Below are positions 54,200 through 64,000 of a stretch of 64,000 nucleotides of DNA, one piece after another. Origin of the DNA: Cordylochernes scorpioides (Eukaryota > Arthropoda > Arachnida > Pseudoscorpiones > Chernetidae); assembly GCA_030710605.1 (NCBI GenBank), contig CP092874.1, positions 38,291,063-38,355,062 on the forward strand, written 5' to 3'. A program made the translations under genes and the position numbers. Numbering within the stretch: the stretch's first letter is position 1; every line of letters begins with the position of its first letter. The notes beneath the pieces were generated by a model. The model was not told the DNA's origin. It searched no databases and worked only from the letters and a program-made list of their open reading frames with translations.

Positions 54200-57100
54200 G
54201 AATTTGTACTATGAGGACATAGCCATTAATATTCCAAACATTAGACCTCGAAGCCCAAGGTATCAAAGTCTACCTCAATCAAAACAAAGCCATCAACATA
54301 TACAATATGTATAACCCTCTAAACAATACATTTATTGACGATGGAACAATGGCTCAATTTCTTACAGACAACACTATTATTGTAGGTGACCTTAATGCCA
54401 AACATCAACTATGAGGATGTTCTACGCCAAACCCAAGAGGCAAAATACTATCAAACATATTTTACGACAATGCCTTCATTTGCTTAAATGATGGGAATCC
54501 TACCCATCATTCCTACAAGCTATAATACTGCACAAGCCCTTGATATAAGTTTTTACTATCCTGACATTTTCCACAAATGCAAATAGCAAATATTAAAAAG
54601 TTTTGGAAGTGATCATTTGCCTAATTTGATAGGAATTAGCACCAAGACCAAAATTAGCTCAATTAAGAAAATTTCTGGAACTTCAAAAAGGCTAATATGA
54701 TATTTTTCGAAAACACCATTATTGAAGCAGCCAAAGTTGCAATACCAAGAGGTAATATTAAGAAATAATTTCCAAATTATACACACCAGGCAAAAAATAT
54801 TCAAACACTTATAACTAAAAAAACGAACTACAAAAAAGTGCACCCAAAACCAAACAAATTGTAGAACTGAACTGAACATTGTGATTGCAAAAATAAAAAG
54901 ATTATACGTAAATGTGAAAAGGGAAAAATGGAAACAAACCTGTGAAAACCTGAACCCAAGAAACCCAAATACAAAACTTTGGAATTTGGCAAAACAAATT
55001 GACAGAGTCCAGCCACAAACTGAAAACACAAATATGATTAAGAATACAGATGGTACACCAGCAACTAATGACAAAATTGCTGCCAACTTTTAGGTAATTC
55101 ATATCAAATAAGTAGTAAAATCAAGGTTGAAAAAAGGCCCGAAAGATTATTCATGACTGTAAAAATGTCACCAGCACTCAATATTTTCCATGAAAAAAAT
55201 CAATATGAAAGAGCTAGCTTATGCATTAGAAAACACTGACTTAAACAAGACTCCTGGGCCAGATGGAATCCATGGCCGAATGATATCAAACTTGGGCAAA
55301 ATTGGCAAAGAAAGACTTCTTAATATTTTCAATAACTCCTGGAAAACTGGAAAATTGCCTCAAGACTGTAAAAATGCAACAATAATTCCCATTAAAAACT
55401 TGAAAAATCTGCTGATGACCCAAAAAACTATCGACCTATCTCCCTCACAAATATTTGCTGCAAATTAATGGAAAAAATTATACTCAGACGACTCACCTAC
55501 CACCCCGACACAAGAAATCTCTTACCAGAAGAACAATATGGATTTAGGAAAGGACATGGGACAATAGACCAACTCTTATTTTTCACACAAAAGGTAAAAA
55601 AGATGCAAAAAATAAAAAACCAACTAACCACATCATAGCTGCTTTTTAGACTTTACACAAGCTTTTGATAAGGGGTATGGAAAAACAAGTTAATTACAAA
55701 ATTATACAAACATTTCAAAATTGATGGAAAAGCTATAACTTTGATAAATGATTCCCTTAAAAATATATACATCAGGGTCAAATATAATGTCACTCTATCT
55801 AAAACCTTCAAATTGTACCAAGGATTACCACAAGGATCAGTCCTTAGCCCAACTCTCTTCACCCTATTTATTGCAGGCATAGAAGAAAAAAATTCACATA
55901 AAACCAATATTGGACTTTTCGCTGATGACATTATTCTATGGAGCAGCAACACTAACTGGAAAAAAGCTGAAAGAGATTTGAACAAGACTCTTTCCCACCT
56001 AGAAAAAATTGCTAATAAACATAAATTAGAATTTAACCCCCAAAAATCGGAGACCTGACTTTTTACTACCGATAAGAAACTATACAAAATAAGACCAAAT
56101 ATTATTCTGAAAGAACAACAATTGCAATATATTTAACATCCTAAATATCTCGGCTACACCCTGGATCCAGAAATTTACTCCAGTAAACATATTGAAGGAG
56201 TTGTTAGAAAAGGAAGAGACCGACTAAAAATCTTGAAATATATTTCAGGAAGAATGGGGAGCTGAAGCAACAACACTAAAATTAACTTACACATCTCTAA
56301 TGAGACCTATCTTGGAATATGGATATCAAATCTATGGTACAGCATCTGAAACAAATCTAAAAACACTGGAAAGGATACAACTAAATGCAACTAGAATTAT
56401 TACAGGTCTTCGAAATACCTGCCCTGATAATATTGTACTTTACGAGGCAGACATTATGCCCTTAAAGGATAGAAGAAGCTACTATCTGCCAAAATATATA
56501 AACAAAATCATGAGTTATGAAAACAAACACAGAACTTTCAATTACATACTTAATTGGGAACCCAATATAAGACTAAAAAAAAAGGCCCTCTCCACCTGGC
56601 CAAAAGAAATGGATTTTTAAAATATAAAGTGGAAAAATATTATTTAGCTGAAAAAATATCTCCATGCGAACCACTAACAAAATGTTATTTTTAATGCCAC
56701 TTCAAATGAACCCACCAACAAACAATACCAAAATCCAGAATACTTAAAACAATTATCATTAGAAATAATAAATATAAAATTCCTGATAATGCAATAACTA
56801 TCTATACCGATGGTAGCAGAGACGAGTTGGGACACACTGGCAGTGGCTCTCTCATCAAAACCACAAATGGCATTGAGAAAATAAACAGAAGAAACCCAGA
56901 TTTTTGCTCAGTCTTCAGATCAGAACTTATAGCCATCTATGAAGTCTTAAAATCCATCAGAAACACTAAACATCACGATATATGGATTCTTACTGATAGT
57001 AGAAGTGCCATACAACACTTGAGTCACACATGGGAACTTAGAGACAAAGTAAGCAGGAACATAATTGGTTATCTCCAAAAACTCTCAATACCTCAAAAAT

Positions 57101-57300
57101 TCACCTTCAATGGATACCCTTACATGTTAGCATTGAAGGCAATGAAGCTGCTGGTGCGCTAGCGAAAAAAGGCACAAAAGAACCCTTGCTACAGAAATAT
57201 AAACTTAATTTTAAAGAAATAGAAACAGTAGCCAAAATAAACAATAACTGGAGGATCCCACCTAAGCACAGTTGGTACACCCTAGAAGCAGATGGCCACC
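54200..57300 (+). pseudogene. LINE ORF2 remnant: EN, RT and RNase H
   Basis: Plus-strand pieces in order. Apurinic-type endonuclease near 54370-54450 (TIIVGDLNAKH, GCSTPNPRGK). RT from 55190 (NKTPGPDGIHGRMIS, GKLPQDCKNATIIPI), the catalytic part at 55741-56058 (GLPQGSVLSPTLFTLFI, then FADDIILW), and the thumb at 56300-56620 (MRPILEYGYQIYGTA). RNase H from 56800 (YTDGSRDELGHTGSGS, then RSELIAIYEVLKS, LTDSRSAIQHL) into 57180 (EGNEAAGALAKKGTK in a shifted frame). At least seven stops or frameshifts are present. It belongs to the Jockey/I superfamily and is dead. The endonuclease N-terminus is missing at the junction with the minus-strand LINE at 54200. Confidence 0.85.
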
Positions 57301-57459
57301 CAGACCTTTCGGTCCACAAGCCGGCATGCGAAGCATGCCCTTCGCTGCTATTCTGTTCAACTCATAAGCCAAGTAACGGTATCCAAGCTAGTGCTTGGAC
57401 ATTGTACCTGGAAACACCACTTCCCAGACAACGTGTCTGGAAGGATTTCTATACCGGTG

Positions 57460-59460
57460 GCCTTTAATCACAGCAAAATAGGAAAATATCTACTGTGTCC
57501 AGCAGGGACCGCGGGGAGGCAACCCCCGGTCGACTCTGTTCACTCACAGCTGAGGAAAAGCTCAGCTGCCACGTCGTGGGCTTTCTCAAGAAGCTTGCTG
57601 TGATTTCTCAGCAGCTTACTCTCGATCACGCCCCTCGCCCTCCTTCTCTCTTCCTGCACACCCACTACCCTTGGACAATCCAAGACGTAGTGGCGTGCAT
57701 TCACATCCCTTTCTCCATAGACGCAATCCGGGTTTCTCTTAATTTTAAATCTGTGGAGAGACTTGGGGAAGGGCCCATGTCCCGAACTACCCTAATGAGT
57801 TTGTGGGACATTACCTTACAGAGGTACTTGGGTGTTGTTACCCCATTGAATACCTCTCTCTCCTTCACACTGTTCCTCCATCTGTCCAACCATAAGTCCT
57901 GGACGTGCCCCCTGATCCTCCTATACGTGAACTTCTTTCTTGGTCACTGGGGTCCTCAGTGATCTACCTCTAAAGCATCCTGCCTTAGCGATCCTGTCTG
58001 CGAACTCATTACCTTCGAAGAGGCTGTGTCTCCTAAACCAAGGAAGCTCCGGTGCCCGCGTCATCATCTCCAGCTCCTGGATTATTTGATGCGCGAGTTA
58101 CCCTTTCTCCAGATTGATGGCGACGAGGGCCGACATACAATCTGAATAGAGGCGGTCCGGGCTGAAGTTCTTCTCGGCACACACTCTGAGGGCTACCCTG
58201 ATCGCAACCAGCTCGGCTGAAAAGACCAATTCGTCCACTCTGAGTGTTAAACTTTCTTGGAAGATCAGCTCTCCATTAGTGAATATCACTACCCCAGCTC
58301 CAGTATTGGTTCCAGACTTACTACCATCAGTGAAAACTTCCGTGCCAATCTCTGTCGGCCCTCCAGGACTCCAATTTCACTTTGGCAACCACTGCTGAGG
58401 CTTCCTTGGGTCCCTCTTCGATTCCAGGGCCCCCGCTTTAAGTCCCAGGGCATCTTCCCTGTTCTCCCAGATCTTCTGTCTGTGGTCTCATCCTCTAGTT
58501 TCAATCCCAGGGGAATAAGCCCAGCGAGGACCAAAAAGGCCTCACTGCTGGTAGTGCGATATCCTCCTGTGATTCTGAGTGCCGCTGTCCTCTGCACTCT
58601 CTCTAGAGTTGTTGCCACCTTCTGATCCCTGTTTCGGCGCCACCAAGCCCCGGAAGCATATAGCAAGATTGGCTCGACACAGGAGAGGCAGAGGTTCCTA
58701 AAAATAGTAGCTCAACGGTGTTTGCCAGGATATTCCACAGAATAGGTCCGCAGCAGGAGCCCTGGGGGCAACCCCTAGCACAGTGTCTTTCCAACTTCCG
58801 CCCACCAAAACTGAGGCTAATCCGTCTATCCCTCAGGAAGTCACGAACCAAGCTGCACAAATTATCTGGACAACCCATGTCCATCAAATTACTTATCAGC
58901 TTGTTCCAGTTCATGGAGTTGAACGCGCCATCAATGTCCAGGGCCACGAGAAGAACCCAAGCACCCTTATTCAACCTCATCTCAACCCCGTCTAACACCT
59001 CGTTCAGAGCTGTGATTGTGGATTTGCCTTCCCTAAAACCATGTTGGAAAGAGGAAAGGAACTCATTACTCTCTAGCCAGTGCTTCAGTCGCTGAGCTAG
59101 TAGGCTATCCAGGACCATACCTAGACACACTAGTAAAGAAAGCGGACGATAATCCTTATGAGAATTACCCTTTATACCAGACTTTTCGAGAAGCACTACT
59201 CGGGCAACCTTCCATGCCTCAGGAAATGCACCAGTGTCCAGGCACCTATTGAATAACCTGGAAAGAAGCGATGGGTGCATCCTTACCAGGGCTTTCACGA
59301 CCGTGTTATCGATCCCTTCGGGAGCAGGAGATTTCCTTTTCCCGAACTTGAAAGCCGTCAGTTTCACCTCATTCTCAGAAAAGGGCGGATCCACCAAACC
59401 ACAAGTGGTCAGAGAGATCTCGTCCTCTGGTTCCTCGTTTTCGAAGTGCCGATCCAAGTT
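57460..59460 (-). pseudogene. R1-like LINE ORF2 remnant: RT, RNase H, Cys/His end
   Basis: The RT spans 58603-59457 (SENEVKLTAFKFGKRKSPAPEGID, DYRPLSLLVCLG, FQHGFREGKSTITAL, ALDIDGAFNSMNW, GCPQGSCCGPILWN). Directly after GPILWN the catalytic YxDD region is missing and the frame joins the thumb (MLYASGAWWRRNRDQKVATTLERVQRTAALRITG at 58540-58666). RNase H pieces follow at 58098-58330 (FSAELVAIRVALRV, YSDCMSALVAI) and a final Cys/His segment at about 57690-57740. GC-rich relative to neighbours. The motifs and the WWRRN/RITGGYRTTS thumb are R1-clade-like. Endonuclease and ORF1 are absent (5' truncated), and the loss of YxDD makes it inactive. Confidence 0.83.
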
Positions 59461-59464
59461 GTTT

Positions 59465-61985
59465 TTATTTTGTCTTCTGCTTTCGAGCGAGTAGGTCTAG
59501 AACACATTCTCTCTGAATTTTCTCATTGTTGGTGGATGAAACAGCACCAGTGATTATTTTGGCCGCTTTTGCTTGAACACTGTCTAGTCTTACTTTAGTG
59601 ATGAGCTTGAGGGAGCCCAGACCGGTGTTGCATATTCCATTATCGGCCTTATTAAGGTGGTATATGTTGTACTGAGAATTCTGGGTTTTGCTCCCCAATT
59701 TGTTCCACATAGCCTTCTCAGAATGTTTAGTTTTCTGATAGCTCTATTTGAGGTGCTAATTAAGTGTTCTGAAAATTCCAATTCCTCATCAATAATAATT
59801 AAAATTATTTTGTTGACATCTAGTCAATACATACACAGTCTGCACTATTAAAAAAAGATAATATGCATTATATACACTATGTACAATGAATATGGCGCCT
59901 CTGCCAGCGCTGCAGAGTTTGGTGGAGAATCGCCAGTGGGTCTCCAGCGACACCACGCATTTTGCGATATACGATGAATAGATCGCGTACTTCGCCGCTT
60001 AGGAGATGGCGATGGCGTGGTCCTCGAGACCAACTGGAAAGATCCAGGACTGCAGTATCACACCTAGGTATTATGGATTTCTAATTTTATCAATTATTTG
60101 TTTGTTCATGCTTATATTGTGGCTATATTTATCCCTTTTTCCCTGTGAGTGGAGAAGACGCATAGGTTTGGTTTTATTGGGTTTATGGTCATTTGATGTT
60201 CCATTGCCCACTTCTCCAGTCCTCTCATTGATGTGTTCAGTATTTTTTACGATTTTTCTATGCTGCTACTTGTGTGCCATATGGCTATATCATCTGCATA
60301 ACAGGCAACCTTTGTGTCTTCAGTGAGGTAAGGATGGATGTCGTTAATATCTAGCAGGAAGAGTAGAGGACTGAGCACAGATCCCTGAGTTACACCAGCC
60401 CATGTTCTTCCTTCCTTGGAAAATTCTCCATTGACCCTAACCTTTAACCTTCTTCCCCTTAAGAAGTCTGCAATCCAGATTAAGGTTTTTCTTCTTACTC
60501 CTATATTGTGCAGCTTTTCACGTAATTTCTCCCTCCACACTCGATCAAAAGCTGAGTTTATATCAAGGAATATAGCCGTGGTCTTCTTTGGCGGTTTTTC
60601 CTGGAAAGAATCTATTATTGATTGACAGAAGTAGAACAGTTGATCAGTCGTACAGTGCTGGGATCTATAGGCAGTTTGGTAGAAGTTTATTTTATTATTG
60701 TTAGTGAGCCAGACTATGAGCCTAGAGTGCATAATTCGTTCTGGTATTTTACAAAGTATGCTGGTGAGAACAATTGGCCGATAGTTCTTGTATTCCTTGG
60801 CATCTTTGTTTGGCTTCAGTATTGGCACTATAATTGATATCTTCCAATTCTTTGATAGTTTACCAGTTTGCCATGAAATGTTCAGTATTCGTAGGAGTTG
60901 ATTATTAGCTTTGTCTTCAAAGTGTTTAATCATTTGACCAAAGATTAGATTATCTCTTGGTGAACTCTTGGATTTTTTTATTGATGAGTTTAGCTCATTC
61001 AGTGTGAAGTCTCTCGAGAAAATATCTTGTTGATGGAAGTTTCTTGCTTGTTTAACTAACTGGTTTATATTATTTTTAGAGTCCTGTCTTCATTCGTATA
61101 GTTGAGTATGGAAGTGCTTGAAAGATATTCAGCAATTATGTTAGCTATCTGTTTGTTCTCGTTCTCGCTGTTCTATTCATATCGGCTAGAGTATTGGAGG
61201 ATTTGTGTTGGTTTTGATTGTTCTCTAACACTCTAATCATATTCCAGTGTTGGCTGTCCTTTCTTGGATCCATTTTTTCGCAGAATTCTGCTATTTTTCT
61301 TGTTTGCATATCAAATTTCTTGTTCTATTTTGTGACTAATTTCAATGAGTTCCTTTCTGTTTTCTTCTGTTTTATTTGTTTTAAAAAGTTCATTGATATT
61401 GTCTCTCTCTCTGAAATCTTTGCTTCGATGTTGTGGTCCTTCCAGTAAGGTATCCACAGGTCTTTACGTCTACCTCTAGGTATCGATGCTTTTGCAGCTT
61501 TTGAAATGTTCGAAGAGAATTTTTCCAAGTTTTTGTCAAGCGTTCTGTAATTCAATTTTTCGTTGCACAGTTCTTCAAGCTTTTCTGTGAATTTTTTCCG
61601 AATCGGCTTTCCTAAAGTTCCATGTTCTTTTATTCTAATGGACATTCTCAATTTTGAAGTTTAGGGTTGTTAAAATTGGTCTGTGGTCGCTGATTGCACC
61701 TCTCAGGATTTTCCATTGTGTTGTGGGTGCGATGTTGTAATTTATCTCTGTGATGTCTATTGCGGATTCTGTGCCTGTGGACTTAGATAGATAGCTGTTC
61801 TCTCCGTTATTTAACGGTGTAAGGTCGAGGTCGGTTAGCATGTCCTCAACCTGCTGACTTTTGTTATCCTGGACAGGTTTTGCCCAAATTGAACTTTTGG
61901 CGTTAAATTCGCCGAGTATGATTGTGATATCCGAAGACGCTTCACTTAATGCCTCTATTGTGTGTACCCATACAAAATTTAAAGA
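59465..61985 (-). pseudogene. I/Jockey-type LINE ORF2 remnant: EN and RT
   Basis: Minus-strand order: endonuclease at 61635-62000 (ITIILGEFNAKSSIWAK, then SDHRPILTTLNF), linker at 61325-61651 (KAAKASIPRGRRKDLWIPYW), RT at 60247-60933 (KNYRPIVLTSILCKIPERIM, YRSQHCTTDQLFYF, FLDINSAFDRVW, VTQGSVLSPLLFLL, CYADDIAIW), and thumb at 59465-59781 (TLIRPIMEYATPVW). Frames are broken at several points and an unrelated insert lies at about 59800-60055. The missing downstream RNase H may be the one at 53373-54195, separated by later insertions (inference). Confidence 0.84.
59800..60055. repeat. Dispersed repeat inserted in the LINE
   Basis: Non-LINE DNA splits RT palm from thumb. 59815-59905 (TAGTCAATACATACACAGTC, AATGAATATGGCGCCTCTGC) matches 12085-12195. 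The rest (TCTCCAGCGACACCACGCAT) shares AGCGACACCAC with 12529-12539. Family unknown. Confidence 0.55.
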
Positions 61986-62940
61986 TTTCACGAGCTGAAA
62001 GTTGGCGATTTTGAGATGCGTCAAGAATTCGCTGCATGGGTTTTCCGGCAAATTGATATTGATGAAAACTGGCTGTCGAATGTTCTGTGGACAGATGATG
62101 CTCACTTTTCTCTAAACGGAGAATTTAACATTCAAAACAGCCGCATTTGGGCAACAGAAAACCCTAGGATTTTTACAGAAATGCCACTTTACCAGCCTAG
62201 AGTTACAGTTTTGTGTGGGTTCACTTCTTTTATTATTGGGCCATTTTTCTTCGAAAAATCAATGGAAGAACTTTTAAAACCGTTTTTGTAACTGGTGAAC
62301 GTTATGTTCAACTTTTGAGAGAAAAGGGTATTCCCATATTGCAGGGCAAAAGCACTAAGCGAAATAACATTCATGAAAGATGGAGGACCTCCTCATATCT
62401 CCCGAGGTGCCAAACAATTGCTGAAGAATACGTTCGTTGAAAATCGTGTGATAAGTATCAATTATTCCGCCTTCTACAAGCTTTCAGGTAAGCTTTTTAA
62501 GGCACATAAAAAGACACAGGACGACATCTAGACGACACGTGCAAACAGCCCGCCGAATCTGGTACAGCGCGCCGCCTGCGAAGGAACCAAGGACGCACCA
62601 AGCACACCTAGAGCCCGAAGCCCCAAGGCGGCAAAAATAGTGACCACGAGGGTCGAAACTTCATCTAGGAGTAATCGTGTGATAAGTCGCCACTTTATAT
62701 ACCAGTGGCCTCCAAGATCACCAGACTTGACGCCTTGCGATTTTTGTTTATGGGGGTACATTAAATCGTGTGTTTATCGATGCTGGCCTACCACATTGGC
62801 CATGTTAAAGGCTTCTATCAGATGGCACGTTTTATCAATTTCAACAGATATGTTATTTAATGCTGTCCATTCTGTCATTTATCGTCTGCAGGCGGTGATT
62901 GAGAATGAAGGGTGCCACATTGAGCAAGGATTGTGACCTA
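61985..62940 (+). pseudogene. Tc1/mariner-like transposase, 5'-truncated and interrupted
   Basis: The plus frames begin in the catalytic domain (MRQEFAAWVFRQIDIDENWLSNVLWTDDAHFSL at about 62016, first Asp). They continue after a frameshift at about 62275 (VTGERYVQLLRE) to the second Asp region in a further frame near 62380, and after a 215-bp insertion end with WPPRSPDLTPCDFCLWGYIKSCVY (third Asp) and a C-terminal helix to 62936. Without the insertion the second-to-third Asp spacing is a little over 40 residues, longer than in classic mariner, so it is a different group from the maT and mariner copies elsewhere. The DNA-binding half is absent. Inactive. Confidence 0.8.
62458..62672. mobile_element. 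215-bp GC-rich insertion with 15-bp TSD
   Basis: AATCGTGTGATAAGT occurs at 62443-62457 and again at about 62674-62688, bracketing GC-rich DNA that splits the transposase frame. It contains CTTTCAGGTAAGC and many CpG. No A or B box, tail or coding frame is recognised, so it could be a SINE or a processed fragment of unknown source. Confidence 0.6.
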
Positions 62941-63674
62941 ATACAAGAGAGAAGGCAGTTATCTCATGTGTTATATAAGCTGCCATGTATTATATTATCT
63001 ACCAATATTTTGCAGCTCTTTGTGTTGGGATATGGGGATAATAAATGCTGTCCTAACATCTTGACTCTTTTTTTTTTTTTGTGAACAGTAATATTTTGTT
63101 TGTGATTTGCTCACATATTATGTCGTGCAAACCAGAGGGTTATAACTTCTCGAATAACACTGGTACACACAATTTTTCCCCTTTTGTTTAGTTTTTCGCT
63201 TTTCGCTCATTAGAAGAAATAGCATAAGGAATATTTTCTGTACACCAATAACTTTAGAAATTTTGTGAAAAAAAAAATACAAAATGATTTTACTACCACG
63301 TTTTTCAACGCAAAAGGTCGATTTAAAAATTATTTTTATTTGAGGGGACACATTTTTAAAAATTGTGTACAGTATAATAAACAATGATAACATTTGACAA
63401 GCCCATAGGATATTTGGAATAAAGTACAACAAATATATTTTGTCACTCCCCTCTATATTTCATTTGTTGGATCATGACAAATATCCAGTTAAATAGTCAA
63501 GGGTCGCCAATCAGTCAAGAAACTACACATTTCTTATAGCTAGAAATCTCATTAATAGTGCCATCATAATTTTTGGTACTATATTAACATTTCAAAAATT
63601 CGTGCATTGATATCAGCAGTGTTTTTAAACATTCAATCTATTTCACAAAACCCCATATAAAATATAAATATTTT
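62941..63674. other. AT-rich non-coding stretch
   Basis: Contains a poly-T run near 63068-63080 and no gene or paired repeats. A 104-codon minus frame at 63118-63432 has no recognisable feature. Confidence 0.5.
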
Positions 63675-64000
63675 TGCTACATGTTTTAATTTGCATTTAC
63701 CTATTTTACATATCTCTGATTGCATTTGAAAATCGTTAACCAATTCTTCATACTTTTGGCGAAGTGGTGTTTTATTAATTTGTTATTTGATATTATTAGG
63801 GGTCTTTCCTGGTATTCAAAAAGGAAAAATACGTGTCGATCAGTTATCTTTTTCAATTTATCAAACAATTTGGCCTCTGAATCTCTGATTCTGGTAGAAC
63901 GCCATCTGGCGAATAAAATTGTAACTAAAATCAATTTCGAATTTTTCATTATTTGCCATAAAAAATCCCATTGCATCCTGAACACAATGGTGTTTACCGC
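63675..64000 (-). repeat. Repeat with TIR-like start, copy 2, inverted
   Basis: Reverse complement of 52893-53222, about 97% identical. It runs off the window, so its outer end (expected to be the CAGGGTGATCC terminus) is not visible. Confidence 0.8.

Noticed and set aside
52824..64000. Maverick/Polinton-type giant transposon bounded by inverted repeats
   Set aside because: No polymerase B, integrase, protease or capsid genes lie between the repeats, only broken LINE pieces and a Tc1/mariner fragment.

Overview
The window is a stretch of animal, probably arthropod, genome built almost entirely from mobile DNA. The evidence is AT-rich non-coding DNA, two 100-base assembly gaps, and the mixture of transposon families present: maT, mariner, Tigger, hAT, Helitron, Penelope, Copia, Gypsy and I/R1-type LINEs. 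A copepod (sea-louse-like) or an arachnid would both fit; this is a guess from the flavour of the transposases, not a search result. I recognise no host protein-coding gene, no rRNA and no convincing functional tRNA. The codon-scale open frames all belong to transposons or to repeats whose period is a multiple of three.

Layout. 1-8.5 kb: a Helitron end, hairpin MITEs, two decayed maT (DD37D) transposons and two tandem arrays with 18-bp and 105-bp periods. 8.5-11.7 kb: a 78-bp satellite interrupted by a complete-looking LINE-like element that carries only ORF1 and has a 25-bp target duplication. 13.3-15.2 kb: a hAT element with TIRs, an 8-bp TSD and a truncated transposase. 15.8-18.8 kb: a Copia element with apparently identical 208-bp LTRs but no reverse transcriptase. 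19-21.3 kb: foldback elements. 21.3-28.2 kb: a Gypsy element with near-identical 860-bp LTRs, also lacking most of RT and the integrase core. 31-37 kb: an internally deleted mariner, a Penelope element with its own inverted 3' piece attached, and an intact maT transposon with a 346-residue transposase. 37-44 kb: AT-rich DNA with MITEs and a tRNA-like sequence inside a longer inverted repeat. 44-48.5 kb: a solo LTR, a Tigger element that has lost its DDE domain, and a Helitron carrying a higher-order satellite. 49-52.8 kb: foldbacks, tRNA-derived SINEs and CTCF-like motifs. 52.8-64 kb: fragments of at least three LINEs in both orientations plus a broken Tc1/mariner, flanked by inverted copies of one repeat.

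How the parts relate. Most elements here have lost the enzyme they would need to move (RT in Copia and Gypsy, ORF2 in the ORF1-only element, DDE in Tigger, two catalytic Asp in mariner, the replicase in the Helitron), while the sequences recognised in trans (LTRs, TIRs, tails) are intact. Only the maT at 35.9-37.2 kb looks autonomous. The most unusual items are the ORF1-only element inside the satellite, the Helitron whose empty site can be read from the neighbouring tandem repeat, repeated Penelope-type hammerhead-like tails, and CTCF-like motifs carried by palindromic MITEs.
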